Shown piece after piece: positions 45,780-57,663 of a stretch of 64,000 nt of DNA (within the stretch, counting starts at the first letter, position 1; each line of letters opens with the position of its first letter). The position numbers were made by a program, and so were the translations under genes. Below the pieces are notes generated by a model. That model had not been told where the DNA came from, made no database searches, and worked only from the letters and a program-made list of their open reading frames with translations. Source of the DNA: Ryuthela nishihirai (taxonomy: Eukaryota; Arthropoda; Arachnida; Araneae; Heptathelidae); NCBI GenBank assembly GCA_038380435.1, contig JAWZYU010000025.1, positions 48,678,691 to 48,742,690 of the forward strand, given 5' to 3'.

Positions 45780-46835
45780 AAAGATTTTGCATTTTCACAA
45801 GGATGTGCTTGGGGACAATATGAAAAAAATTCATACTGATTGATCTTAAAAATATGAAGATTGTGCCTGTTCATATGGCACTGTGTGGGATAGATGTGCA
45901 AATTCAAAGAAAATGGCAAAGCTTTGAAGATCTCCCTCATGCAGGAAGACTGAAGGAGACCATAAATGATAGAACCATCACTACTGTTTGTGAACTCCTT
46001 AAGGATGGCCCACACATCACTTTCGGGTAATACATTTAAATGTCAGTGTATTGATTGGCAGTGTGGTTTTTCATCAACACTTAAAAGTCCCCAAAGATCT
46101 GTGCCAAATAGGTACCACACAAACTGACAGAAGACCAAAAACTGACTAGAGTTGACCCAGATAATTAACAGACATTGTCACAGATGATGAGATGTGGTTT
46201 AATTGTTATACAACTCCCAGAAAGATAGCTAACTAAGTTTGGGTTGCAGAAGATGAATGGTATCCCCAAATCCTCCGACAAAACGTTTGCTCAAGAAAGA
46301 AGATGTTGACAATATTTTTTTTTATTCCCAAGGAGGGGTAGCTGTAGACACCTTACCTCAAAAAATGACTATAAATGACCAATACTGCACCAACATTGTT
46401 TTGACTAAAATGGTTAAGGGAACAAAGGAGCAGGTTCAACAACAGGTGTGTCCGGGATTCTCCTTCACAACCCGGTCCTATCACAACCCCCAGTCCTATC
46501 TGTCACACACACATCACAGTGCTCACACAAACCCAGTCCTATCTGTAGCAGGAAAAAAACGAACAGCTACCCCATTCTGCATATTCACTGATCTTGCACA
46601 ATGTGATTTTTGCTTTTTCCAAAAATTAAAAGGAATTTGCTGGGAAGCCTTTTTCAAAGGTGCAAGAGCTCTTCAAGATGCATTCATTCAGAGTTGTGGA
46701 GTATTCCCAAACAGGAGTACCACCAAGTATTCCAGAATTGGCTTAGATGTCTGCAACTTTGCATAGATTGTGGAGGGGTTTTTGTCAAGAATTTTTTGAA
46801 TGCCCCTTGTACGTAAGCAAGTGTAAAAGAACCAT
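45780..46835 (+). mobile_element. mariner-like transposon M11 (same family as M4)
   Basis: + strand pieces: CGIDVQIQRKWQSFEDLPHA (about 45890), the catalytic segment LTDIVTDDEMWFNCY (about 46155; first Asp), then SQGGVAVDTLPQK (46340), a FFQKLKGICWEAFFKGA block (46612) and IGLDVCNFA (46737). The end GAATTTTTTGAATGCCCCTT matches the outer end of M4 in inverted form. M4 and M11 carry the same codons in the C-terminal block. Frame changes throughout; inactive. Confidence 0.75.
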
Positions 46836-47067
46836 TGTGTTAGTTGATCTGATAGAGCAACTGGTACATAACCAAGAGGTCTCAAGTTTGAATCAAAATT
46901 GCATTTATCTTAATAAAAACTTTTGACAGTTGTTATCTGTGTTTTAATTAGCTTTTCAGATAAATTGTTATTACCAGCAGCATCTGTTGTTAAAATGTTA
47001 TAGTATTCCTACTTCTTTACATATTAAATTGTTGAAAAGTTGATATTTTTAAAGATCAGAGTGCTTT
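46836..47067. other. Spacer, nothing recognised
   Basis: No feature was noticed between M11 and LINE copy 6. Confidence 0.35.
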
Positions 47068-49545
47068 ATTATCCTCAAGCAGCCATGGGCTACAGAGTTC
47101 CAACCAGGTTGTGCAATTTAGTTCTCCAACACATCTGTCCTGAGCTACATCTGCTGCATCTAGCCACTGTAGGCGAATTCTAACCAAGTCCTGTTTGATA
47201 TTGTCTGCCCATTGCATCCTAGGACTTCCACTTTTCCTGAGACCTTTAGGCACATTGTTTATAATTCTACTCACCAATCTGCAACTATGCATACAGGCAA
47301 CATGGCCAAACCAGTGAAGTCTCTCTTTGCACATTGTGCTGCTCAAAGGAGGTTGCCGACTCGTTTGCCTAACCTCATCATTATTTACCAAGTAAGCAAT
47401 GCCCAAGATAATGTGTAAGCATCTAGAATCAAAGGCATCATGTTTCCTATTATCTTTGTTTACTGTTATATGTTGTTTACCAAGGGTCCAAATTTCACTA
47501 CCATAACTAACTGTAGAAAGAACCAAATTATAATCTAATTTTAATCTTTAAGTGTATATGTCTACTTCTCCACACTCTCCATAGATTCTTAAAAGTCTTA
47601 GCATTAATCTCTATTCATCTGTTTATCTCATACCACACATCACCAGTATCTGTTACATAGCTCCCAAGATAATTAAACTGAGATAACTGCTGAAGAGTGG
47701 AACCATTCAGATTAACTGAACCACAGCCTGCCTGACCAATTTTCATCACTTTAGTTTTCTCTTTGTTTATAATCAAACCTACTTTTCTACCAGTCTCATC
47801 AACAGCTCTAAATGAAAGAGTTAATGTCATCAGCATCATTTGCCAAAAGCTCCAAATCATCGGCATAATCTAAATCAGAAATTTTCTGATCTCTAGACCA
47901 TTAAGACCAAAATCTTTCCTTTGCAGAGAATTTTGCATATCATAATCAATAACCAAACTAAAAAGGAAAGATGACAAAATGCACTCTTGTCGAACACTAG
48001 AAGCAATGCTAGACCCATTACTAAAAGCTTTGCCAACTCACACATGACTTAGTGTTATTATAAAGAGCTTTCATTATGTTAACTCAATAGTCTGGTATGC
48101 CATAAGATCTCACGATCAACCACAAATTATGATGGTTAACAGAGTCAAAAACCTTTTTGAAAACTACCAACTAGTAACCACAGGATTCTGAAACTAAACA
48201 TTTCTCAAGAATCAGCCTGAAAGTAGGCTGATACTCCTAGTTATCATGAAAATTGTGCTTACCTTTTTTAAAAATGGGATAATAATAGCTCTGGTAAAAT
48301 CCTTAGGAATCACCATGTGGTATAACAAAATCATTTCTAGCTATAAGTATTTCAGTAGTAATTTCATCTACCCCTGGAGATTTGTGTAGTTTAAGTTTAG
48401 AAATAGCCAAAATAACTTCAGACTGCTATATAGGGCAGCATTAAAGCCAGTAATGCATCTATCATCATTGTAAATAATGGGAGTAGAATTAACCACATTG
48501 TTTAGAATATCACTGAAATGCTCAGCCCATCTAGCCATGACAGAATCCTCACCTATAACCTTACCTTGTTTATCCTTCAATCCTTGTACACCTGTCCTTT
48601 TTTTCTTACACAAAACATAACTATTTGGTACAGCTCTCTGCTGTTATGCTGTCTAGCTCTTCCTCTTTGTCAGCTGAGCAAAAGATTCTAATCAACTGCT
48701 GACTGATCCGTTATACTTTTATTAAGCTTTTTGTAACACTTTATTTTAGGTTTAGACTAAGATAGTGTGCAGTTCTTTCTTTCCAAAATAAGCTCCAGTG
48801 CCTCATCACTCAAATAATTTTTGCCACCTCAGTTCCTTTTCATGCAAAAGAATACTGTTAGTTTCAAGAAAACCTGTTTAAAATGATCCCATTCTTCCTC
48901 AACTTCAGTAGTAAGCAAACCATGACTGTCATAATGATTAAGTAACTTATCATGGTAAGTTTTGGATATAATGTCTTTCAGAGCTTCAATGTTACTTCTT
49001 TTAACTTTAGCACATCAGTTCTTAAGTTTCAGTTGCAACACACTTTTAACAAGGTTATAGTCAGATTCAATTTCAACACTCTTATATTACCTGGCATTCT
49101 TAACTGAACTAGCCCATTTGCTGTTAACATATAATCAATCATATTCTTATGCAGCCCATCTGGTGAAACCTACTTGTACTCATGTATGTTGCGGTGTTTG
49201 TAATAAGTGTTAGTTATTCTCGAACCATTCAGTTTACTTACCTGTAGGAGATGTTGTCCATTGCAGCTACTAATACCAAAGAGACCTATCACCCCTCCTG
49301 AAAGTCAGAGTCAGTACCAACTGTAGCATTGATGGCACCTAGAACAAGGGTAATATCTCCTTTCTTGACAGAAATCAAAATATCCTGAAGTTGTCCATAA
49401 AAACCTATCTTTCGCATCCTCATCAGCATTCTCAGTGGGGGCATAACAACAGATAACATTCAAGTCTTTAATGCTTGTTGAAATTTAGATGTAACAAACT
49501 TCATAAACTAGAAGAGCATCAGTAGTGTGTCTGCTGAGAGCATGC
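47068..49545 (-). mobile_element. RTE-like LINE, copy 6: old, heavily broken
   Basis: From the 3' region (reverse complement of GCAGCCATGGGCTACAG, 47078) through RT pieces (KHDAFDSRCLHIILGIAYL; KVGLIINKEKTKVMKIGQAG; GLKDKQGKVI) up to the endonuclease (VSPDGLHKN-type codons near 49150; the part reading toward 49500 is the middle of the domain). More substitutions and small deletions than copies 3 and 5; the YADD region is altered. It ends near 49545. Confidence 0.88.
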
Positions 49546-49706
49546 CCAGTCAGATCCATTCTGTTGAGCTAGCATATTGTTTTACTTATAGAATATGTGT
49601 TCGGGGGAGGGGGGGCTTGATCATTCTGGTATTTCTGTTTAGAAATAAAAATTCGTGTGCTTTTTTTTTCTGTAATATTTAATACAGTTTCATTCTGTGC
49701 TTTGCC

Positions 49707-50091
49707 TGGGGCGGGGGTGGCTCAGTCGGTAGCGCGCCAGGCTTGTAATCTGTAGTTCCCAGGTTCGAGTCCCAGCTGGGTCAGTGTTGAGATTTATCTC
49801 CGCAAAATTCCCCGCCCTGCCCACGGTCAGTAGGGGACACCGATAGGCTTGGAAAGTCCGCCGTCCATCGGATGGGACATTAAGCCATGGCCCCGTGTGC
49901 GGGAGAGCCATACCCTGTGCACGTTAAAGAACATGCTGGATGGCCTTGACGAGAGGCTACCATCTGTCTCCCAACAGCTGTTCCAGTTGGTCCCCTCCCC
50001 CAACCTTCTCTGAGCCTTCGGGGTCCATGTGACCTGGCCATTTAGCCCATGGTGTGCAAAAAAGTGCCGCTCAGAGGTAAAACAACCCAAC
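49707..50091 (+). mobile_element. SINE A, complete young copy (12-bp TSD)
   Basis: Flanked by CTGTGCTTTGCC (49695-49706 and 50092-50103). Head GGGGTGGCTCAGTCGGTAGC, loop CTTGTAA, B box GGTTCGAGTCCC, body GATGGGACATTAAGCC, tail GAGGTAAAACAACCCA. The TSD is exact and complete. Confidence 0.96.
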
Positions 50092-50363
50092 CTGTGCTTT
50101 GCCCTATTTTATAACATTAGTATAAATAAATATTTGTGTTTTTCCATTAAACTTATGATTTTTAATGCAGTATAAATTTTGCAGTGTTTTGTGTAGTAGT
50201 TTAAGAAATACATAGATCACCTATTGACAGAGAAATCATGAAATCAGTAAATATTTTTTGCATAAAAAATGAGATTTTAATTTACTGGCATCATCGATTG
50301 CTATTGATTGTTTCATTAATAGAGCTTTGAGTGTGAGTGACTTCCTTATTTTCATCTTGTTCA

Positions 50364-50520
50364 GGACAGCATTGGAAGTTGCCTTCCCCAATCATAGATG
50401 GCACTGGGAGTGACAAGTTCAGGGAGATCTATCAGTCACATTGGTGGAGGGATGGCAGAATCAATTCTAGTTTAGTGGTTAGAATACTCTAGCATGAAAC
50501 TGGGGAGATGTGGGTTCATG
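50364..50520. repeat. Dispersed repeat next to a tRNA-like segment
   Basis: 50364-50460 matches 2735-2815 (CCAATCATAGATGGCAC). It is followed by a tRNA-like segment: an A-box-like TTTAGTGGTTAGAATACT (about 50480) and a B-box-like GGTTCATGCCCC (about 50514). It could be a third SINE or a tRNA pseudogene. No acceptor-stem pairing was confirmed. Confidence 0.45.
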
Positions 50521-50668
50521 CCCCACAAATTGACAAAATAATTTTTTCTACAAAAATTTCAGTTTAAGAATTCTTGAAATTTCAGATATTGCTTATAAAG
50601 AGTGTTTGATCACAAAAAGTAAAATTAATGCACATGGCTGACCATTCATTTTGAATATGAACATTGAT

Positions 50669-50723
50669 ACTAATGTTAAAAACACGAACATTGAGTTTCA
50701 ATGTTCGTGTTTTTAACATTAGT
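50669..50723. repeat. Perfect 26-bp hairpin, 3-nt loop
   Basis: The left arm 50669-50694 begins ACTAATGTTAAAAACACGAA. The right arm 50698-50723 is its exact complement; the loop is GTT. It lies in NUP50 intron 1, about 200 bp before the exon at 50921. Confidence 0.95.
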
Positions 50724-50920
50724 TTTTTTTGTGGGTTCTTTTTTTTTATTGGAAATATATGCTTGTAATGAATAGTCTTGGTAAGTAATAGTTACAATTT
50801 AAGAACATTTTTTTTAGCAATTTATTATTTTCACAGTCAACCTTTATATATGAATAATGAAAAATGGTTCTTTTTGCAAAATCAATAGTGTATTATTCTT
50901 ATAATGTATTTTACTTTCAG

Positions 50921-51316
50921 CATCAAAACTGTTTAAATTTGGGGACAATTCCACTGCAACTTCAAAAAGAAGCTCATTGGGTTTACCATATTCAAAATTG
51001 GACTATGGTTCAGGATTTGCATCAAATACAACTAATACATCAACATTTAGCTTTGGTATTAAGATGACTCCAACTTCAACAGTTTCAGGATCACCAGTAG
51101 GGCCAACATCATCTTGTAGTTCTGATAAAGGGAAGAGTGATGATGAAGAAGATAGTGCAGATGAAAAGAACAAGGCTCCAGCTTTCAGTTTTGGCTTAAA
51201 AAAATCTAATATTGAATCAGATTCAAAAGTAAAGGTTTCTCAGATATCCAATTCTTCAGACGATAAGCCCTTAAGGTTTGCTGTAGCAGCACCAGAATGT
51301 GCTGAATCTAGCAAAG
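50921..51316 (+). CDS. NUP50: NUP50 exon, second visible (FG repeats)
   Basis: Acceptor TTTTACTTTCAG at 50909-50920, donor AAAG|GTAAGA after 51316. Joining to the first visible exon restores an Ala codon (G+CA), and it leaves a single G for the next exon. The 396 nt encode about 131 full codons of the flexible middle of Nup50. It holds FG repeats KLFKFGDN, FSFGIKM and FSFGLKK, the sites used for transport-factor contact in the pore, separated by Ser/Thr/Pro-rich and acidic stretches (SDDEEDSADEKNK). It is disordered and poorly conserved in the family. No membrane or signal segment, as expected for a soluble nucleoporin. No gaps or stops. Confidence 0.93.
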
Positions 51317-51805
51317 GTAAGAAAAGACATTTTGATTTTCTCTATTAATGAAAAAAAAATGCTCTCCAATTGCTGAAAATTGTGAAAATGTTTTTGTTTT
51401 TTCATAATTCTTTTATATCTAATGCAATGAAACCTTGATCTATCGTTTTTGAAAGGACCACAAAAAATAGATGATAATGCAAAAAATGGAAATAACTAAA
51501 AAAAAAAGAATGCAAAAACACCCTGAAAATCAGGTAAAATGCATCAAAATCACCAAAAACGTGTGATAAAAATTTAGTTTTAAAAGAATACTTTGATGAA
51601 TGAACAAAAGCAATAACTTAATACCACAGTGCATGGGCATCCACAGAGAGGGGCAAATGGGGTGAATGGTTTAGATTTTGTTCTTAGATGTACTTAATGT
51701 AAGAGATGCTAGGTATTAAGGTGGCATGGGCAGTATATTGCATGTATTCAACTGCCTTGGATCAGCAGCTATCAAATTATGCAAACGTTGGTTAGACTTA
51801 AAATG
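51317..51805. other. Intron 2 start, with a MITE-like end
   Basis: The segment near 51430-51500 (GAAACCTTGATCTATCGTTT, then GGACCACAAAAAATAGATGA) has the look of the terminal part of a DNA-transposon-derived repeat. No partner end was found. The rest is unassigned. Confidence 0.35.
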
Positions 51806-52285
51806 AGTTGGGCTGCTTACGTCTGAGCAGCACCTTTTTTTGCGCACAACAGGCTAAATGGACAAATCACCAGGCTCCAAGGGCTCAGGGAAGGCTAGGG
51901 GAAGGAGACCTGCTAGGCAGCTATTAAGAGAAAGAGGATATAACTAGATGTTAAAAATAATAAATAAATACCCCCTCAAGCAGCTGCTTGCCACAGAGGT
52001 CTGACAGGAGCCTGTCAGTTTATATGCCATAGTAGAAGGTCTGAGAGGATGGCAGGACAGCAGAAAAATGACACAAACAGCCATGCCTTACCCGGGGCTC
52101 GAACCCAGGTCCCTTAGATCAGTAGCCAAGCTTGCTAACCACTCAGCCACGGGACTGCTAATTAGATGTTAGGACAGAGATAATTGAGTATTTCCTTAAC
52201 AAAGGAAATACTCGAATGATACACAACTAGGACTCAAACCTGGGAACTGCATATTAATAGCTTGGCACAAACCTCACTCTAACTT
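51806..52285 (-). mobile_element. SINE A, old copy split by SINE B
   Basis: The left part (51806-51953) carries the complement of the tail and 3' body (GTCTGAGCAGCACC.., CTAAATGGACAAATCACC). The right part (52163-52285) has the complement of the head and B box (ACTAGGACTCAAACCTGGGA, with CTTGGCAC). Together they read as SINE A on the minus strand, interrupted by SINE B. A 12-bp hairpin (52186-52213) has arisen inside the right part. Confidence 0.82.
51954..52162 (-). mobile_element. SINE B, full-length copy nested in SINE A (9-bp TSD)
   Basis: Flanked by TAGATGTTA (51945-51953 and 52163-52171). Head on the minus strand: GTCCCGTGGCTGAGTGGTTA (A box), B box GGGTTCGAGCCCC. Body GCCATCCTCTCAGACCTTCT, palindrome TGACAGG.CT.CCTGTCA, AGCAGCTGCTTGAGGGGGTA and an ATTTATT tail. 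The best reference copy of SINE B in the window, about 209 bp. Confidence 0.95.
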
Positions 52286-53040
52286 ATAAAGAACAGCATC
52301 GAGAATAAATTGAAAGGGAAACCCATTTAGGTTCCTGCAGTTTGATAATAGATGTGACTTCAAAAAATATTGTTGTTGATGCAGGATACCAAGCACTTGA
52401 TGTACAGTAAAACATTTGGGGATGCCAGGTTATCATCAACTACTTATCTCTGAGAAGTATCTCTGCACCAAATATAGGTGTATGCTTGGATACAGGATAT
52501 GAAATCAAATGAATTGGGTGCAATGGGTTGGAGAGGAATTTAGATTCATTTAAGATATCCATAGTGAAAGTAGTTGTCTATTGAGTAAAAGGTGATAAAT
52601 ATTTCAAGAGTGTTTGTTGGAACATGCATTGCAGTAACTTGCATTTTGAAACTGTCACTGAAAATTTTTGTGTATGGAACTTAATCTTCACAGATTCTTG
52701 TGAAATTTAGGGATAGCATGGAACACCACAAGCTTCAGAGAGAAAATGTTCTCAGAAGGGGCAAATTTGAGTCATTGACCTGAAACAATAATATTCCTGT
52801 AACAGGAATACAGTTAAGTTCAAATAAAGCAACATTTACCTTTTAGCCATAGGATTATTTAGAACCACTAATAATTCAGTTTTATCAGGAAAGCAAAGCT
52901 TGATGTTGGAGCCACTTTTAAATTTTGAAAAAATTATTTTCATGAATTGAATTAAAATTTTTATGTGCCAGATAGAAATTAACTGTATGGAATAAAGAAA
53001 AGCTAACACATATAAAACTAGTTGGTTGAAGGAAAATTAT
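52286..53040. other. Stretch with nothing recognised
   Basis: No gene or repeat boundary seen. A short perfect hairpin TATTCCTG-TAA-CAGGAATA lies at about 52791-52810. Confidence 0.4.
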
Positions 53041-53041
53041 A

Positions 53042-53864
53042 AACTCACCAGGTAAAAAATTAATCACCTCTGTAATTTCTCACCAAATACTGTGTAACAC
53101 ATCCCTTTGCAAGAATAACAGCAGCAGTCCTGTTAGGTATGGACTCCACCAGTTGCCAGATATATAGCTTACATCAGGGAATATGGATATAGCTTACATC
53201 ATTGGAATACAGATAGAAATGCAACTCATCTGACCAAATAATGGTTTCCCAGTTGTCTGCAGTTCAATGTTATAGCATCTAGCCCATTGCAAGCGGGCTG
53301 CTTTATGTGCAGCTGTTAGCATAGGTCTCTTCTGAGATGTTCTGGAATGGAATTCCTTTCACAATGTTCTTTATGAAATAGACTAAGGTGGTCCTTTACT
53401 GACTATGTAGCAATTCCTGTCTAATTTGAAATCTGTTTGCAGTTTCTAATCATGATACTCCTCCGTTTGCAGTTTCTAATCATGATACTACCGTCCCTGT
53501 CTGTGAGCAGTGACTTCGGCCACAGTAATGTGTATGATTAGTGGTTGAATTGATTGTACACCACTGTTTATAAACTCAGACTGTTTCAAAATACCAGAAA
53601 ATTTTGCTACTTCCTTCACAGCATGTTTTTTAGCCCTACCAAGTGTAGTAGCACTCTTTTAGCACTCAGTCAAATCTTCCGAGCCATGATTCACAGCAGG
53701 AACAATGTGTAACTGGCACTCCACTGGGACTGATGACACTACAGAGCACATGGAAGGTCATAAGCCTCTATATAGTGCTACATTACTACAGGTGGGATAT
53801 CTACTGATGTATCAAGTCAACTCTTGTCTATGGTGGAGATGACGGATTTTTTGTCTGGTGTGTT
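53042..53864 (-). mobile_element. Tc1-like transposon M12, internally deleted (TA target)
   Basis: Terminal repeats AACTCACCAGGTAAAAAATT (53042) and the inverted AATTTTTT-like GATTTTTTGTCTGGTGTGTT (53864), TA on both sides. The outer ends resemble M10 (AGCTCACTGGACAAAAAATT). It has retained the N-terminal region and a middle part homologous to 43900-44250 (GGTTTCCCAGTTGTC...; CAAGCGGGCTGC), while the catalytic C-terminal half is largely absent. 823 bp, inactive. Confidence 0.85.
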
Positions 53865-54129
53865 TAACATGTAGAGGTGTGGAAAACTAGATGTTGGAAG
53901 TTTTCCTTCTAGGCAGTTTACATTGGAAAAGAAAAAAAAAATTGTTACCAGTTACCATTTTTGGATTTAATACTAAAATTTAAGGAAAATTTATATTTCA
54001 GGTCTGGAAAAAAAATAATATCGATGTCGGTGATGATACTTCTTTTTGTCTAATAATAAATCTGGGAGACCTGAAAAAACAGCTTTAACTTGACATGCTT
54101 TGTGGACCTATAGATATACATTTAAAAAA

Positions 54130-54250
54130 ATTCTGAGCACTAATATTACGTAACTCCCACTTGAGAAAGTACTCGCATGTGGGGGAGCAGCGAAGAGTAA
54201 CAAACATTTTTATACCTCTGCGAAGCCCTGTTAAGGCTTATCAGTTTCAA
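54130..54250. repeat. Dispersed repeat, also at 58840-58945
   Basis: Shares TTCT.AGCACTAATATTAC, then CTCGAGA-like and a final AAGCC..TT.AGGCTTATC with 58840-58945. No structure suggests a specific class. The rest of 53870-54130 is unassigned. Confidence 0.5.
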
Positions 54251-55866
54251 GAAGAAAGAGAAGATTTTGGAAGTAGCGTTTTTTACTATCACAAGTACCG
54301 TTAATATAGTGGAAGTATATGATGAAACTCAGTATTTTAATTTAGATGAAATTTAATTACATAAGTTCACTTTAGTTAATCTCATTGCTCACTATAATGG
54401 ATGACAACAACTATGGTTAGATTAGTATAAAAAGTTGAAGTATGGAAGTTGCTTATATAGAGATACCAGTTCATAGAAAGCACATTGGTTGAAGTAGCAA
54501 TTGTATGTTACTCAGGTTGTACATTGCAGTTGAAGATAGCTTGACACAACTGAAACTTACTCACTGGTATGGTTCCTGTAGTTGAATGGAATGAATCTTC
54601 CCATTCACATTAGGTGCCAGAATATTTAACTTTTAATTCCCAGAAGCATTTAATCTTTAATGTGTAAAGAAACTTAATTTCACTTAAGGTGGTAACATAA
54701 AAATGGTTAAAAGCAATTAAAAGACTGATTTGTTTTACCACTGCACAGGTTAATTTTTCTATATTTAAATTCTTCAGATGGTTAAATGAAGATATGAGAT
54801 AATATTCAAAAAGGTTGTCTCTTTTGTAATGCTTTGATAAGGTAATGCCAAAATTTTGTAATGGGAGATTCCCTGTAGCCAGTAGAAGTGTCTTGTCAGG
54901 TATGGAATAAAATATCTTTCTTTGAGCAAACTTCAGTTTTTAAAGAACCTATTTTTAATTGGACAAATATCCAAGAAACTGCATTAGATGTGGGACTGAG
55001 CACCTCAGCACTTTTTCAATACAATCATCGGTATTATTTCTGGTTTTATGTGAACTGCAGTTCTCCATCCTAATGCTACTTACTAGCATACTACATTATT
55101 CACCAATGCTACTTAAACCTAACAAAAGAGGAAGATTTGCATTTGTCAAGACAAATAAATATTGATGCAAAAATTTCTACAATTATTTATGTATATGCTT
55201 GCAGTATGTGAATTTCATATGCAGTGACTCAGATTGAACATAAACAACCTCTGTCCAAATTCATTAACACCTGAAATGTAAATTTTAAACATTACATGCC
55301 ATTATTTTGCTTTTAATACCTTATATGTTTTACTAGACTGGTAAAAAAAAAACAAGAATGAGTTAAAAGTGTGTGGGATACAGTTGATTTCAGAAAAGTG
55401 GGTTTTACAGACCCAATCCTTACACTTGTGTAACAGTTTCCCACCTGTGTCCTTACAGATTAAATTTATTTAAGAGATTTTCCTAAGCAGTTTAATTGGA
55501 ACTTAGTTGATGGTGATGCAATTGTATTAAATTCATATGAGGTTACTATTGATTGGTTTTCAAAAATAAGTTAGGCTGATTTTCCCAAACATTTCTCTAT
55601 GCTAGATATTCTTTCGCTTATTGACCATTATGTTCTTCCAACATATTTATCTTTTCCGTTTGGTATATTTCGAGAGTAATATAACTGAATAACATAAGTT
55701 CTCTCAGTGAGTGGGATTTGTTCGAAACAAGTGTTTTTATATTATTCATTATGAATATCGATATATTCATATTGAAACCTTGTGATAGCTTACAACAATT
55801 GCTTCTGAAAGCATGTGTACTGTATCACGAGGTGGTTATACTTGCTGCGAAGGATACATCACATCA
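54251..55866. other. Intron 2 interior, nothing recognised
   Basis: Only short frames (61-68 codons) without domains. No TE ends were noticed. Confidence 0.4.
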
Positions 55867-55870
55867 TTAA

Positions 55871-57659
55871 CCTTTCCAGTGTCCAGCTTGAAAAACTGGT
55901 TTCCATCCAGAGGCCAAGCTATTTTCTCCCTATGCTCAGCCAAAAAAATGTTAACTTTAAAAACTTTTTTGCCAAATAACTAAAAGGCTATTTATTTCTG
56001 AATAATGAAAAATATATTTTTTTATTTCAATTAAATATTTCTCTTGTTTTGTAATTTTTTTTCTCGGTGACCATACTCTGAGAAAATTCCAGGCTTTTAG
56101 CCAATTGTGCTGAGTCAGATAAATAAGTCAACTTTAAAATTAAAAAAAAATAACCAATCAACAGAAATACGTCATGTTATATACTAAATTAAACAGAATT
56201 TAATTGCGAATTTTATGAAAATAAATAATATAAACAAATTTACAAACATAATGATTTTAATAAGCCTTTTTCAATGTGATGTGGTGAAAAAAACATTGCA
56301 CTATACAATTAATGCTTCATTTTGGAAAACCTGAAGAATAAAAATAGTTAATTATATATTAATTGAAAGAAAATTTCCTCCCAAATAATATAATATTCAA
56401 CCTGAAATATGATTTTTATTTCTTTTAATGATTCTTTTTAGTATTGTATATTTTAAACACGGCCAGTGTTATACAAAGTGACTTGGACTTATCACATTCA
56501 TGGATTTTCTGAACTGGTTATAAAATAGGAAAAAAAAACTTGGCTGCTTTTCTTTTACTAAACATTATGAATTTTTTCTTTGGTTGTTGAAGTTTGGCAA
56601 TCTTGGCTAAGTGCAGAAAGGTTTGTGCACCAAAGCAAAAAAAAAGTGTTATATCATCTGTGTGACATAGTAAGGTACTGAAGGGGGAAGGGGGTTTGAC
56701 TTTAAAATCATTCAATATAAATATAAAAACTCATATTTTAAAAAATATATTCTTCTAGAAGGGGGGGGGGGGGGTGAAACATTCACAGTGACTTGAACGG
56801 AGAGGAAGCCTTCTTGAAATTGCCCTCCCTCATGACAGCTGATTTCCGTAGCAAGGAAGTCTATTTTGCTTCCATATCCAAGGCATTCATTTTCAAAAAA
56901 TGGTACAAGCTCAAAAGTTTTTTTTTTTTTCTAAAAAAAAAGAAATAAAAGGAAAATTATATATAACCTAATGGGATGTTACAATATCCACAACAACTTT
57001 TAAGCTGGCCTCTGATGTAGCATAACTTGGAAAGATAGATAAATCAGCATAACAAAAGATCACTAACTTAGATATAAATTTACAGAAATGAATTTGCTTC
57101 CATATTCGAGACCTCATTTATTTTCAGAAAATGACACCAGATCAAAGTTTTACTGTAAAAGTAATAAATAGTAAAATAAAAATTAGCATAGCCTAATGCG
57201 ATGCTAAAATATCCTCAACAACATGTTCCAAAATCTACTGTTTTTAAAAATAGCAGTGTTTTTGTTAATTTTTAGGAGATTTTCGAAAATTTAAAGAAGA
57301 ATTTGCTGATAATAGTTTAAATCAAACTTGTGAGCTTAAATCAGAAGGTTACTTCAGCAAATAGGAATGTTAACTAGCAAATCGGCAATACCATTTAGTG
57401 CTTCTAAGAAATGGCAATCAGATGGCTTTATCAAATTATTTATATTGTAGTTTAATAAAATATGAATCAAATTAAAAAATAAAATATTATATTTCTAGCC
57501 TGAATTATATATTTTTATAAGATATATATATATTTATAAAATGACAGTTTTTATTTAAAAAAAAATTTTTTTTTGTTGTACTAAAAATCTATGCATACGT
57601 CCTTGACCCCTCATTTTGGATTCTGTGAATGTATACAGATGACATGGACACTGGAAGGG
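55871..57659. mobile_element. Non-autonomous piggyBac-like element, complete (TTAA target)
   Basis: The ends CCTTTCCAGTGTCCAG (55871) and GGACACTGGAAGGG (57659) are inverted copies directly flanked by TTAA (55867-55870, 57660-57663). TTAA targets with C-rich ends are the signature of piggyBac transposons. 1,789 bp without a transposase frame. An internal partial duplication of about 200 bp (56840-57000 and 57060-57240; shared GCTTCCATAT and CCTAATG.GATG) is visible. A G15 run lies near 56761-56775. The same family has fragments at 6913-7380, 9306-10194, 27611-27900, 60870-61990 and 62935-63480. Confidence 0.82.
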
Positions 57660-57663
57660 TTAA

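Noticed and set aside
50669..50723. miRNA precursor
   Set aside because: Loop of 3 nt and stem of 26 bp without flanking pairing do not fit a normal precursor.
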